Shown here one piece after another: positions 50,467 through 59,712 of a DNA stretch of 64,000 nucleotides (its first letter is position 1; the number at the start of each line of letters is the position of its first letter). The stretch is from Derxia lacustris. Its GTDB lineage: Bacteria; Pseudomonadota; Gammaproteobacteria; Burkholderiales; Burkholderiaceae_E. The notes beneath the pieces were generated by a model that was not told where the DNA came from, searched no databases, and was given only the letters and a program-made list of their open reading frames with translations. The stretch is from contig NZ_MUHU01000002.1 in the NCBI RefSeq assembly GCF_002105195.1, positions 1 through 64,000 of the forward strand, in the 5' to 3' direction. A program made the translations under genes and the position numbers.

Positions 50467-51144
50467 ATGGGCCTGTTTCACTCGGCGCTGCCGGCCTGGC
50501 TGGCGATCGCCAGCTGGACGCTCGCGGGCGGCCTGCTCGGCTATTGCGCAGTGCGTGCGCCCTGGCAGCGCATCCGCGAGAACGCGGTGCTGTTCACCTG
50601 GCTGGGCACCTCGACGCTGCTGGCGCTGGTGTGGTTGCTGAGGTTCCGTCTGCATGAAGACCTGACCTTGCAATTTCTGGGCGCGGCGCTCATGGCCTGG
50701 ATGTTCGGCCCGCGGCTGGCCACGCTGGGCCTGGCCGCCACGCTGGCGTTCTACCTTCAGACCACCGGCGGACCGTGGGCCAGCTACGGTCTCAACCTGC
50801 TGCTGATGGCGGCGCTGCCGGCGTTTTCGGTTGGCGCGATTGGCTGGTTTGTCGGACGTTTCGCGCCGCGCAACCTGTTCATCTTTCTGATCGGCAACGG
50901 GCTGTTCGGCAGCTTTGCGGCCACGGTGCTGTCGATGTGCGCCTCGATGCTGGTGCTGGCGGCGCTCGGCAGCCATGCCTTCGGCTGGTTTGCCGAGGAG
51001 GTGCTGCCCTGGACCCTGCTGCTGGCCTGGGGCGAGGCGATCACCACCGGGATGATCGTGACGCTGCTCACCGTCTATCTGCCGGCGGTGATGCTGAGCT
51101 TCGACGACCGGCTCTATCTGCGCCGGCCGGATCGGCTGTCATGA
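50467..51144 (+). CDS. Energy-coupling-factor-like membrane protein (CbiM-type)
   Basis: A 225-residue integral membrane protein with six or seven hydrophobic helices. It resembles CbiM/NikM-like energy-coupling-factor permease proteins of betaproteobacteria, which bind and import metal ions or vitamins: a helix with FLGAALMAWMFGPRLA and a pair with LIGNGLFGSFAAT. Classical CbiM His residues at the extreme N-terminus are not obvious, so the cargo is open. The four-base ATGA overlap with the following PIN gene means co-translation. GGGAG site upstream. Confidence 0.65.
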   Translation: MGLFHSALPAWLAIASWTLAGGLLGYCAVRAPWQRIRENAVLFTWLGTSTLLALVWLLRFRLHEDLTLQFLGAALMAWMFGPRLATLGLAATLAFYLQTTGGPWASYGLNLLLMAALPAFSVGAIGWFVGRFAPRNLFIFLIGNGLFGSFAATVLSMCASMLVLAALGSHAFGWFAEEVLPWTLLLAWGEAITTGMIVTLLTVYLPAVMLSFDDRLYLRRPDRLS

Positions 51145-51620
51145 GCGCGCTGCCTGCCGCCACGCCGCCGCGCATCGTGCTCGACACCAACATCTGGCTC
51201 GATCTGTACGTGTTTGCCGATCCGCGCAGTGCGCCGATTGCCGCCGCGCTGGCCGCCGGCACGGTGCGGGTGCCGATCTCGCCGGGCTGCTTCGACGAGC
51301 TGTGCGCGGTGGTCGACTACCGCAAGTGGGACGGTCTGATCGCCGACCGGCCGGCCGTGGTGGCGCGCGTGGCCGCCGCCACCGAGCGCATGGAAGTGCG
51401 CAGCGATCCGGCGCTGCCGCGCTGCACCGATCCCGACGACCAGAAGTTCGTGGAGCTGGCGCTGGCCAGCGGCGCGCGCTGGCTGGTCACCAAGGACAAG
51501 GCGCTGCTGCGGCTGGCAAAACGGCTGCGGCCACGCGGCTGCGAGGTGCTGCGGCCCGAGCAATGGACCGGGCCCGAGGCGGCGCCGCTCAGTCCAGGTC
51601 GAGCGGCAGCGTCACGCTGA
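51141..51620 (+). CDS. PIN-domain protein (toxin-type ribonuclease)
   Basis: A 159-residue PIN domain. VLDTNIWLDLY (first acidic residue, D at about 15), a central acidic patch (PGCFDELCAV), DPDDQKFVELAL (near 98, two more catalytic-type acidic residues) and KDKALLRL complete the nuclease site. PIN proteins are often VapC-like toxins that cut RNA, but a standard antitoxin gene is not found next to it; the overlapping upstream gene is a membrane protein. The 3' end overlaps the histidine kinase gene by 32 bases on the opposite strand, an unusual arrangement. Confidence 0.85.
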   Translation: MSALPAATPPRIVLDTNIWLDLYVFADPRSAPIAAALAAGTVRVPISPGCFDELCAVVDYRKWDGLIADRPAVVARVAAATERMEVRSDPALPRCTDPDDQKFVELALASGARWLVTKDKALLRLAKRLRPRGCEVLRPEQWTGPEAAPLSPGRAAASR

Positions 51621-53979
51621 AGCGGGCGCCGCCGCCGGGCGCATTGGCTGCCGCCAGTTCGCCGCCCATGGCCGCCACCAGCTGCCGGGTGATGGCCAGC
51701 CCCAGCCCGGCGCCTTCGCGCAATTGCCGGCCCTGCTCGCCCTGCACATAGGGCTCGAACAGCGTGGCCAGTTCTTCCTGCGTGAGGCCGGGGCCGCTGT
51801 CGGTCACCGTCAGCTGCAAGCGGCCCCGGCCGCCGTCGGTGGCGGTGCTGAGCACGGCCTCGATCCGCACCAGGCCGGCCGGCGTGAACTTGATGGCGTT
51901 GCCCATCAGATTGCCGACCACCTGACCGAGCCGCAGCGGATCGATGCGCGCGCTGCGGTCGAGCCCGTCGGTCTGCCAGTCGAGCGCCAGTCCCTTGGCT
52001 TCGGCGGCGATGCGGGCCGGCGCCAGCGCGCCGTCGAGCCAGTCATCGAGCCGGACCGACTCGGGCCGCAGCACGATCGGCCGGGCCAGGTTCTGCTCGT
52101 ACTCCAGCGTGGTGTCGAGCAGGCTGCGCAGCGTATGCGCCGAGCTGCCGATGGCCAGCAGCAGCCGGTTGCGCGTGCTGTCGGCGATCGGCCCGCGCAG
52201 CATTTCCACGCCCTGGGTGATGCCACCGAGGCTGCCGCGCAGCTCGTGCGACAGATAGGCCAGGAAGCGGCCGCGCGAGCGCGTCGCCTCCTCGGCCAGC
52301 TGGCGGCCGTGCGCCTCCACGCCGCGCGCGCGGCTGGCCTGGGCCTGGGCGCGCCACAACAGCGCCAACCCCACCAGCAGCGCCAGCAGCAGCGGGCCGG
52401 CGGTGCGCGCCAGCTCGCGCCAGGCCATGCGCGGCCGCACCTCGATGCTGAGCCAGCGCGCCAGCACCTCGGACTGCTCGCGCTCGTTGACCGCTTCGAG
52501 CCCCTTGCGCAGCACCCGCGCCAGCTCGGGCTTGTCGCGCGGCACGCCGAACCACAGCTCGCTGTCGCCGTCGTGCACCGTGCCCGAGATGAGCAGCCGG
52601 CCGGCCCAGCGCCGCTCGATCAGATCGCTCACCACCTTGATGTTGCCGATGGCCAGCTCGACCGCGCCCTCGGCCAGCGCGCTCAGCACCTGGTCCTGGC
52701 GGTCGAGCTCGACCAGCTGGATGCCGGGATAGCGCGCGCGCAGCTCGGGCAGCAGAAAGTGGTCGCGCAGCAGGCCGACGCGGGCCCGGCCGGCCAGCGC
52801 CAGATCGTCGATGCCGTCGCTGTCGAGCCGGGTGACGATGGCCGTGGGCACGCGCAGGAAGGGGCCGACGAAGTCGTAGGCGAGCCGGCGCTCGGGCGTG
52901 CGCGCCATGCCGACGAACACGTCGAGCTCGCCGGCGCGCACCCGGCGCGACAGGTCGGCAAAGCTGCCGCCGACGGCGCGCACCACTTCGAGCCCGGCCT
53001 TGTCGGTCGCCAGCTTGAGGAAGTCGGCGCCCAGTCCGCGGAACTCGCCGAGCTCGCCGGTGAAGGTGATCGGCGCGAAGGTGGCGTCGTAGCCGACGCC
53101 GATGCGGCGGTGCGCCTCGACCCAGGCCAGTTCGCCGTCGGTGAGTTCGGCCGTGGTGGCGGGCTGGGCCGCGAGCACGCCCGCCGGCAGCCAGCGCGCC
53201 GCCAGCCGCGAGCGGTCAGCCGGCGTGATGGCGCCGAGCGCCCGTTCGAGGATGGCGGCGAGCTGGGTCTGGTCGGGCCGCAGCACCGGCCCGAGCGGCG
53301 TGTCGCCGACGCCGGCATGACTGCGCAGCTCGACATTGGCGAGCAGGTCGCGCTCGATGAAGAACACCGTCTCATGCTGGTAGCCGATGAACAGGTCGGC
53401 GGCGCCGGTGGCGACGGCGCGCAGCGCCAGATCGGCGCGCGCAAAGGTTTGCACCGTGGCGCCGGGATGACGCTCGGCCAGCAGCCGTTCGGCATCGGAG
53501 CCGGCCTGCACCGCGATGCGCCGGTCGCCGAAATCGTCGGTCGGCGACACGTCGGGCAGATCGCGCCGCGCCGCCACCACCAGCCGGGTCGCGAGCAGCG
53601 GCCGCGCCAGCCGCAGGTAGTGCCGGCGGTCGAGCGCGGCCGGCGCCATCGGCACCAGATCGGCGCGGTGCGCATCGAGCGCCGCCAGCGCCGCGCCGGC
53701 ACTGGCATGGCGCTGGTAGCGGAACTCCAGCCCGGTGCGCTGGGCAACCAGATCGAGCGCCTCGACCAGAAAGCCCCAGGGCTCGGCCGCATTGGCCGGG
53801 AAGAAGCAGTAGGGCGGGAAATCGGGCGCCAGCGCCACGGTCACGACCGGATGCGCGGCGATCCAGGCAGCCTGCTCGGGCGTCAGGTCGAGCCGTTGGG
53901 CGCGCGCAACTGCGGGCAGCAGTGCCAGCCACAGCAGCAGCGTGGCTGCGAGCCAGCCGCCAGGGCCGGCGACGCGCAT
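51589..53979 (-). CDS. BvgS-like sensor histidine kinase with two periplasmic binding domains
   Basis: A 796-residue sensor kinase. Signal peptide (1–27), two solute-binding (SBP_bac_3-like) domains in tandem (about 40–265 and 285–510, the latter with IGVGYDATFAPITF), one membrane helix (about 528–543), then HisKA with H578 in LSHELRGSLGG, and an HATPase domain (NLMGNAIKF, GPGLTQEE, GAGLGLAI). There is no receiver or HPt domain and no PAS, unlike BvgS/EvgS; no response regulator adjoins it. It probably senses a small molecule. The start at 53979 has a GGAGGGA site. Confidence 0.88.
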   Translation of the reverse strand: MRVAGPGGWLAATLLLWLALLPAVARAQRLDLTPEQAAWIAAHPVVTVALAPDFPPYCFFPANAAEPWGFLVEALDLVAQRTGLEFRYQRHASAGAALAALDAHRADLVPMAPAALDRRHYLRLARPLLATRLVVAARRDLPDVSPTDDFGDRRIAVQAGSDAERLLAERHPGATVQTFARADLALRAVATGAADLFIGYQHETVFFIERDLLANVELRSHAGVGDTPLGPVLRPDQTQLAAILERALGAITPADRSRLAARWLPAGVLAAQPATTAELTDGELAWVEAHRRIGVGYDATFAPITFTGELGEFRGLGADFLKLATDKAGLEVVRAVGGSFADLSRRVRAGELDVFVGMARTPERRLAYDFVGPFLRVPTAIVTRLDSDGIDDLALAGRARVGLLRDHFLLPELRARYPGIQLVELDRQDQVLSALAEGAVELAIGNIKVVSDLIERRWAGRLLISGTVHDGDSELWFGVPRDKPELARVLRKGLEAVNEREQSEVLARWLSIEVRPRMAWRELARTAGPLLLALLVGLALLWRAQAQASRARGVEAHGRQLAEEATRSRGRFLAYLSHELRGSLGGITQGVEMLRGPIADSTRNRLLLAIGSSAHTLRSLLDTTLEYEQNLARPIVLRPESVRLDDWLDGALAPARIAAEAKGLALDWQTDGLDRSARIDPLRLGQVVGNLMGNAIKFTPAGLVRIEAVLSTATDGGRGRLQLTVTDSGPGLTQEELATLFEPYVQGEQGRQLREGAGLGLAITRQLVAAMGGELAAANAPGGGARFSVTLPLDLD

Positions 53980-54021
53980 GCACAATCCCTCCGATCGCTC
54001 CACCCTGCTCCCCCCATCGTG

Positions 54022-55215
54022 ATGACCGCTGCCGCCACCGCTCCCGGAACGCCCCGTCTCGTCTCGCGCCTGCCGCGAGTGGGCACCACCATCTTCACGA
54101 CCATGAGCGCGCTTGCAGCCGAACATGGCGCCATCAACCTGGGCCAGGGCTTTCCGGATTTCGACTGCGATCCGGCGCTCGTCGCCTGCGTGGAACGCGC
54201 AATGCGCGCGAACCATAACCAATATCCACCGATGGCGGGCGTGCCCGCATTGCGCGATGCGGTCGCCGCCAAGATTGCGCTGCTGCACGGTCGGCGCTAC
54301 GAGCCGGCGAGCGAGATCACCATCACCGCCGGCGGCACCCAGGCCATCCTCACCGCCATCCTGGCCTGCGTGCATCCGGGCGACGAAGTGGTGGTGATCG
54401 AGCCGGCCTACGACAGCTATCTGCCCGGCATCGCGCTGGCCGGAGGCGTGGCGGTCAAGGTGCCGATGCAGCGCCAGCCCGGCGCCGGCTTCGCCATCGA
54501 CTGGGATGCGGTCGGCGCCGCGCTCACGCCGCGCACCCGGCTCGTGCTGGTCAACTCGCCGCACAACCCCACCGGCGCCAGCTTCGAGCCGGCCGATCTC
54601 GACCGGCTCGCGGCGCTGCTGCGCGATACCGACATCCTGGTCATCGGCGACGAGGTGTACGAGCACATGGTGTTCGACGGTCGCGCGCACTGCTCGCTCG
54701 CCGGGCATGACGAACTCGCGGCGCGCTCCTTCGTGCTGTCGAGCTTCGGCAAGACCTTTCACGTCACGGGCTGGAAGGTCGGCTATTGCGCCGCGCCGGC
54801 CGCGCTCACCGCCGAGTTCCGCAAGGTGCATCAGTTCAACGTGTTCACCGTCAACACGCCGATGCAGCACGGCCTCGCCAGCTATCTCGACGACCCCACG
54901 CCATGGCGCGAGCTGCCAGCCTTCTACCAGAGCAAGCGCGACCGCTTTCGCGCCGGCCTCGCGGGCACGGGCTTCCGGCTGCTGCCCAGCACCGGCACCT
55001 ATTTCCAGTGCGCCGAATACGGCGGACTGAGCGCCGCGCCGGCCGGCCTGAGCGAGCTCGACTTCTGCCGCTGGCTCACCACGCAGGTGGGCGTGGCCGC
55101 GATTCCGCTCAGCAGCTTCTACGACGCGCCGGTCGAGAACGGCATCGTGCGGTTCTGCTTCGCCAAGCGCGACGACACGCTCGACAGCGCCATCGCCCGG
55201 CTCGCGGCGCTCTGA
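54022..55215 (+). CDS. PLP-dependent aminotransferase (YbdL-like methionine aminotransferase type)
   Basis: A 397-residue class I/II aminotransferase. Family elements: INLGQGFPDF (near 33), NQYPPMAGVPALRDAV (near 70), the nucleotide-like NSPHNPTG (near 168), DEVYEHM (near 210) and the PLP-binding Lys in SFGKTFHVTGWK (near 240). The QGFPDF and PPMAG signature suits the YbdL/kynurenine–oxoglutarate or methionine type. Divergent from the sensor kinase. Likely role: methionine salvage or amino-acid catabolism, inferred. Confidence 0.9.
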   Translation: MTAAATAPGTPRLVSRLPRVGTTIFTTMSALAAEHGAINLGQGFPDFDCDPALVACVERAMRANHNQYPPMAGVPALRDAVAAKIALLHGRRYEPASEITITAGGTQAILTAILACVHPGDEVVVIEPAYDSYLPGIALAGGVAVKVPMQRQPGAGFAIDWDAVGAALTPRTRLVLVNSPHNPTGASFEPADLDRLAALLRDTDILVIGDEVYEHMVFDGRAHCSLAGHDELAARSFVLSSFGKTFHVTGWKVGYCAAPAALTAEFRKVHQFNVFTVNTPMQHGLASYLDDPTPWRELPAFYQSKRDRFRAGLAGTGFRLLPSTGTYFQCAEYGGLSAAPAGLSELDFCRWLTTQVGVAAIPLSSFYDAPVENGIVRFCFAKRDDTLDSAIARLAAL

Positions 55216-55234
55216 GCGCATTTGCGGCGGACGC

Positions 55235-55258
55235 AAAAAAGGGCGCCGCAGCGCCCTT
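55235..55258 (-). terminator. Terminator of the scoAB genes
   Basis: The stem AAGGGCGC / GCGCCCTT has a CGCA loop and six A on the left (55235–55240), i.e. a T-tract for the minus-strand CoA-transferase genes ending at 55286. Confidence 0.8.
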
Positions 55259-55285
55259 CCCTTCGATGCCGACTCGGCCCGCGCG

Positions 55286-55918
55286 TTACGCGAACTTCAC
55301 CGCGCAGCCGGTCTTGGCGGCGATCTCGTCCTGCGTCACCTCGGGCGCGATCTCCACGCACACCAGCCCGTCGGCGGTCACGTCGAACACGCCCAGGTTG
55401 GTGATGATGCGATCGACCACGCCCACGCCGGTCAGCGGCAGATCGCACTTGGGCAGGATCTTGTGGGCGTCGCCCTTGGCGGTGTGATCCATCAGCACCA
55501 CCACGCGCTGCACGCCGGCCACGAGGTCCATCGCGCCGCCCATGCCCTTGACCATCTTGCCGGGGATCATCCAGTTGGCGAGGTCGCCCTGCTCGCTCAC
55601 CTGCATCGCGCCCAGGATCGACAGATTGACCTTGCCGCCGCGGATCATCCCGAAGCTGTCGGCGCTGCTGAAAAAGCTGCCGCCCGGCAGGATCGTGACC
55701 GTCTGCTTGCCGGCGTTGATGAGGTCGGCGTCGATCTCGGCCTCGGTCGGGAACGGGCCGATGCCGAGCATGCCGTTCTCGCTTTGCAGCACCACGTTCA
55801 CGCCGGGCGGAATGTGGTTGGCCACCTGGGTCGGCATGCCGATGCCGAGGTTGACGTAGAAGCCGTCCTGCAACTCTTGCGCTGCGCGCGCGGCCATTTG
55901 AGTGGGGGTCCATGCCAT
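55286..55918 (-). CDS. scoB: 3-oxoacid CoA-transferase subunit B
   Basis: A 210-residue beta subunit of a family I CoA-transferase. It carries [17 protein letters not shown] at the N-terminus and the catalytic-Glu motif SENGMLG (near residue 46), then [17 protein letters not shown] (near 79). The length and motifs match succinyl-CoA:3-ketoacid transferase B chains. Its start lies 12 bases from subunit A stop; the two form a heterodimer that activates acetoacetate or similar acids. A terminator follows. Confidence 0.92.
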   Translation of the reverse strand: MAWTPTQMAARAAQELQDGFYVNLGIGMPTQVANHIPPGVNVVLQSENGMLGIGPFPTEAEIDADLINAGKQTVTILPGGSFFSSADSFGMIRGGKVNLSILGAMQVSEQGDLANWMIPGKMVKGMGGAMDLVAGVQRVVVLMDHTAKGDAHKILPKCDLPLTGVGVVDRIITNLGVFDVTADGLVCVEIAPEVTQDEIAAKTGCAVKFA

Positions 55919-55930
55919 GACGTTCGCTCC

Positions 55931-56629
55931 TCAGGCCTGACGGATCGTGCGTTGCTCGATCCGCTTCTCGGGGGTGGGGTTGTGGACGATGCGGTGCACA
56001 TAGATGCCCGGCGTATGCACGTTCTCGGGATCGAGCGCGCCGATCTCGACGATCTCTTCCACTTCCACCACCGTGATGCGGCCCGACATGGCGCACACCG
56101 GATTGAAGTTGCGCGCCGTCTTGCGATAGACGAGGTTGCCGGCCTTGTCGGCCTTCCACGCCTTCACCAGCGCCACGTCGGCGACCAGGCTGCGCTCCAT
56201 CACGTAATGCTCGCCGTCGAATTCGCGCGTTTCCTTGCCCTCGGCCACCAGCGTGCCGTAGCCGGTCTTGGTGAAGAAGGCCGGGATGCCGCAGCCGCCA
56301 GCGCGCAGCTTTTCGGCCAGCGTGCCCTGCGGCGTGAATTCGAGCTCGAGTTCGCCAGCCAGGTACTGGCGCTCGAACTCCTTGTTCTCGCCCACGTACG
56401 ACGAAATCATCTTCTTGATTTGGCGCGTGGTCAGCAGCTGGCCCAGGCCGAAGCCGTCGACGCCGGCATTGTTGGAGATGGCGGTCAGATTCTTGACGCC
56501 GCTGTCGCGCAGCGCCGCGATCAAGGCCTCGGGGATGCCGCACAGGCCGAAGCCGCCGACCGCGAGGGTCTGGCCGTCCTTGACGATGTCGGCGAGCGCG
56601 GCTTGCGCGCTGGCAAAGACTTTGTTCAT
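55931..56629 (-). CDS. scoA: 3-oxoacid CoA-transferase subunit A
   Basis: A 232-residue alpha subunit. The CoA-binding [13 protein letters not shown] (near 25–37) and [13 protein letters not shown] (near 51–63) are typical, as is [16 protein letters not shown] (near 119). With the B subunit it transfers CoA between succinate and acetoacetate. The start at 56629 is taken because it gives [12 protein letters not shown]; the open frame upstream has no family features. First gene of scoAB; 309 bases separate it from the divergent ETF-QO gene. Confidence 0.92.
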   Translation of the reverse strand: MNKVFASAQAALADIVKDGQTLAVGGFGLCGIPEALIAALRDSGVKNLTAISNNAGVDGFGLGQLLTTRQIKKMISSYVGENKEFERQYLAGELELEFTPQGTLAEKLRAGGCGIPAFFTKTGYGTLVAEGKETREFDGEHYVMERSLVADVALVKAWKADKAGNLVYRKTARNFNPVCAMSGRITVVEVEEIVEIGALDPENVHTPGIYVHRIVHNPTPEKRIEQRTIRQA

Positions 56630-56938
56630 GGGATGTCTCAGCGCGGTATTCGCGTGATGGATGAAGGGGGCAAGGCCGGATGGCGACGCCGGACTGCCGA
56701 GCACTGCGGCTGTGCAGTGCGGCAAACTCCCGCCCGGCGTGTCCGCCCGAGTCTACCCAAGCCCCCAGGCGCCGCGAGTACGCGTAATTCCTGATGCAGT
56801 GCGACATCGCGTGCTAGCGGGCAAGAAACCGGACTCGCCTAGAATCCCGAACATACGGTACCGTCTGGTGCCGCAGCCATAGACAAATCAAGGCCATGCG
56901 CGCTCGGCGCAGCACGGCCGCCACGGAGATCGCCTTTC
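56630..56938. promoter_or_regulatory. scoAB / ETF-QO divergent promoter region
   Basis: 309 gene-free bases. A perfect 10-bp palindrome ACGGTACCGT (56855–56864), just after a TAGAAT hexamer, lies about 75 bases before the ETF-QO ATG and may be an operator for a dimeric regulator of fatty-acid or ketone metabolism (inference). A hairpin CACTGC…GCAGTG lies near 56702–56719. Confidence 0.45.
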
Positions 56939-58618
56939 ATGAACCATGCCGAACTCGTCGCCCTGTCGCAGAAGCTCGTCGAGGAAAACGGGCCGCGCGA
57001 ATCGATGGAGTACGACGTCGTCATCGTTGGCGGCGGTCCGGCCGGCCTCGCTGCCGCCATCCGACTCAAGCAGCTCAATGCCGATCTGGGCGTATGCCTG
57101 ATCGAAAAGGGCTCGGAGCTGGGCGCGCACATCCTGTCGGGCGCCGTCATGGACCCGCGCGCCATCGACGAGCTGATCCCCGACTGGAAGGAAAAGGGCG
57201 CGCCGCTCAACGTGGCCGTGAGCGAGGACCGCTTCCTGTTCCTGACCGAAACCGCCGCCCATCAAACGCCCAACTGGGCCCTGCCCGCCTCGTTCAAGAA
57301 CCACGGCAACTACGTGATCAGCCTGGGCAATGTGGTGCGCTGGCTCGGCGAGCAGGCCGAGGCGGCCGGCGTGGAAATCTTCCCGGGCTTTGCGGCCGCC
57401 GAGGTGCTCTACCACGACGACGGCTCGGTGAAGGGCGTGGCGACCGGCAATCTGGGCATCGACAAATCGGGCCAGCCGACCGCCGACTTTCAGGTGGGCA
57501 TGGAGCTGCATGCCAAGTACACGCTGTTCGCCGAAGGCTCGCGCGGGCAACTGGGCAAGCAGCTGATCGCCAAGTTCGCGCTCGACCGCGATAGCGATCC
57601 GCAGTCCTACGGCATCGGCATCAAGGAGCTGTGGGAGATCGATCCGGCCAAACATCAGCCCGGTCTGGTGGTGCACACCGCCGGCTGGCCGCTCGACAGC
57701 AGCACCTACGGCGGTTCGTTCCTGTATCACGCCGAGAACAATCAGGTGGTGGTCGGCTTCGTCGTCGGACTCGGCTACGAGAACCCCTACCTCAGTCCGT
57801 TCGAGGAATTCCAGCGCTACAAGACGCATCCGGCGATCCGCCATTTCTTTGAGGGCGGCCGGCGTCTGGCCTATGGCGCGCGCGCCATCACGGCGGGCGG
57901 CATCACCAGCCTGCCCAAGCTCACCTTCCCGGGCGGCGCGCTGATCGGCTGCGACGCGGGCTTTCTGAATGCGTCGCGCATCAAGGGCAGCCATGCGGCG
58001 ATCAAGAGCGGCATGCTCGCCGCCGAGGCGCTGGTCGAGGCGCTTGCCGCCAGCCGCAGCGGCGACGAGATCACCGCCTACAGCGCCAGCTTCAAGGACT
58101 CCTGGCTGCATGCCGAGCTGTGGAAGGCGCGCAACTTCAAGCAGTGGATGAGCAAGGGCCTGTACCTGGGCGCGCTGATGGTCGGCGTGGAAGACAAGGT
58201 GTTCGGCGGCAATCCGCCGTGGACGCTGCATCACCAGCATGCCGACCACGAAAAGCTCAAGCCGGCGAGCCAGTTCGCGCCCATCGCCTACCCCAAGCCG
58301 GACGGCAAGATCAGCTTCGACCGGCTGTCGTCGGTGTTCATCAGCAACACCAATCACAACGAGCACCAGCCGTCGCATCTCACGCTCAAGGACGAGTCGG
58401 TGCCGGTGGCGATCAACCTCGCGCAGTACGCCGGCCCCGAGCAGCGCTACTGCCCGGCCGGCGTCTACGAGTTCGTGAAGAAGGACAGCGTCGACCGCTT
58501 GCAGATCAACGCCCAGAACTGCGTGCACTGCAAAACCTGCGACATCAAGGACCCGACGCAGAACATCGTGTGGATGGCGCCGGAAGGCGGTGGCGGCCCC
58601 AATTACCCGAACATGTGA
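56939..58618 (+). CDS. Electron-transfer flavoprotein:ubiquinone oxidoreductase
   Basis: A 559-residue membrane-associated FAD/4Fe-4S protein that passes electrons from ETF (fed by acyl-CoA dehydrogenases) to ubiquinone. FAD motif [15 protein letters not shown] (residues 30–44), a middle FAD/quinone-binding domain with [15 protein letters not shown] (near 325), and the cluster: CPAGVYEF (near 505) and [17 protein letters not shown] (near 526–542), giving the four Cys. The length is that of bacterial ETF-QO. Divergent from scoAB, both serving acyl-CoA/ketone metabolism. Confidence 0.95.
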   Translation: MNHAELVALSQKLVEENGPRESMEYDVVIVGGGPAGLAAAIRLKQLNADLGVCLIEKGSELGAHILSGAVMDPRAIDELIPDWKEKGAPLNVAVSEDRFLFLTETAAHQTPNWALPASFKNHGNYVISLGNVVRWLGEQAEAAGVEIFPGFAAAEVLYHDDGSVKGVATGNLGIDKSGQPTADFQVGMELHAKYTLFAEGSRGQLGKQLIAKFALDRDSDPQSYGIGIKELWEIDPAKHQPGLVVHTAGWPLDSSTYGGSFLYHAENNQVVVGFVVGLGYENPYLSPFEEFQRYKTHPAIRHFFEGGRRLAYGARAITAGGITSLPKLTFPGGALIGCDAGFLNASRIKGSHAAIKSGMLAAEALVEALAASRSGDEITAYSASFKDSWLHAELWKARNFKQWMSKGLYLGALMVGVEDKVFGGNPPWTLHHQHADHEKLKPASQFAPIAYPKPDGKISFDRLSSVFISNTNHNEHQPSHLTLKDESVPVAINLAQYAGPEQRYCPAGVYEFVKKDSVDRLQINAQNCVHCKTCDIKDPTQNIVWMAPEGGGGPNYPNM

Positions 58619-58730
58619 CTGGGGAATGACTGCGCTCAAGGGCGGCGTAAGTCCCTCTTCCTAGACTGGAAGGGTGCGACATTCGTCACGAGGCCCGCGG
58701 AGACCGGGCCCCATTCCCAGAGGAGCCCAG

Positions 58731-59657
58731 ATGCTGCCCGCCTACATCACCCATCCCGACTGCGCCAAACACGAGATGGGCCGCGACCATCCCGAAGCGC
58801 CCGAGCGCCTCGGCGCAGTGAGCGACCAGCTGCTGATCCGGGGCCTGCTCGACGTGATGCAGCCCTACGAGGCGCCGCTCGCCACCGAGGAGCAGCTGGC
58901 CCGCGCGCACAGCGCGCTCTATGTGCGCGAGACCATCGCCCGCTGCCCCAGCGAGGGCTATGAGCATGTCGATCCCGACACGCTGATGTGCCCGGCCACG
59001 GTGCGCGCCGCGCTGCGCTCGGCCGGCGCCGCCATCCTGGCGACCGATCTGGTCATCGACCGCAAGGCGCAGACGGCGTTCTGCAATGTGCGCCCGCCCG
59101 GCCATCATGCGGAACGCGAGCAGGCCGCCGGCTTCTGCTTCTTCAACAACATCGCGGTGGCCATCCGCCATGCGCTCGACGACCGCGGCATCGAGCGCGT
59201 GGCGCTGATCGATTTCGATGTGCATCACGGCAACGGCAGCGAAGACATCCTGGCCGGCGACGACCGGGTGCTGATGTGCTCGATCTTCCAGACCGGCATC
59301 TACCCGTTCTCGGGCGACACGCCGCTCGGAAAGAACATGGTGAACGTGCCGATGCCCGCGTATTCGGGCGGCGAGAAGTTCCGCGAAGCTGTCGACATGG
59401 CCTGGATTCCGGCGCTCGACCGCTTCAAGCCGCAAATCATCTTCGTGTCGGCCGGCTTCGACGGTCACCGCGAGGACGACATGGGCCAGCTCGGGCTGGT
59501 GGAGTCGGATTACGAATGGGTCACGCGCCAGCTTGTCGCCGTGGCCGAACGCCATTGCGAGGGCCGCATCGTGTCGGTGCTCGAAGGTGGATACGCGCTG
59601 AGCTCGCTCGGCCGCAGCGCGGCGGCACACGTCAAGGTCTTGATCGGCGCCGACTGA
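58731..59657 (+). CDS. Histone deacetylase-family lysine deacetylase (AcuC/HDAC-like)
   Basis: A 308-residue zinc-dependent deacetylase of the arginase/HDAC fold. Motifs: RPPGHHAE (two active-site His near 124), DFDVHHGNGSEDI (zinc Asp/His near 163), SAGFDGHREDD (third zinc Asp near 250) and EGGYALSSLG (near 288, catalytic Tyr). In bacteria such enzymes remove acetyl or related groups from Lys of proteins or from polyamines. Its neighbour is a Pat-type lysine acetyltransferase, so the pair may form an acetylation/deacetylation cycle (inference). A GGAG site precedes the ATG. Confidence 0.92.
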   Translation: MLPAYITHPDCAKHEMGRDHPEAPERLGAVSDQLLIRGLLDVMQPYEAPLATEEQLARAHSALYVRETIARCPSEGYEHVDPDTLMCPATVRAALRSAGAAILATDLVIDRKAQTAFCNVRPPGHHAEREQAAGFCFFNNIAVAIRHALDDRGIERVALIDFDVHHGNGSEDILAGDDRVLMCSIFQTGIYPFSGDTPLGKNMVNVPMPAYSGGEKFREAVDMAWIPALDRFKPQIIFVSAGFDGHREDDMGQLGLVESDYEWVTRQLVAVAERHCEGRIVSVLEGGYALSSLGRSAAAHVKVLIGAD

Positions 59658-59712
59658 CGTCATTGCGCCGTGGGTATGCTGGCCGAGTCACCTCCCTAGA
59701 ACGAGATCCGTC

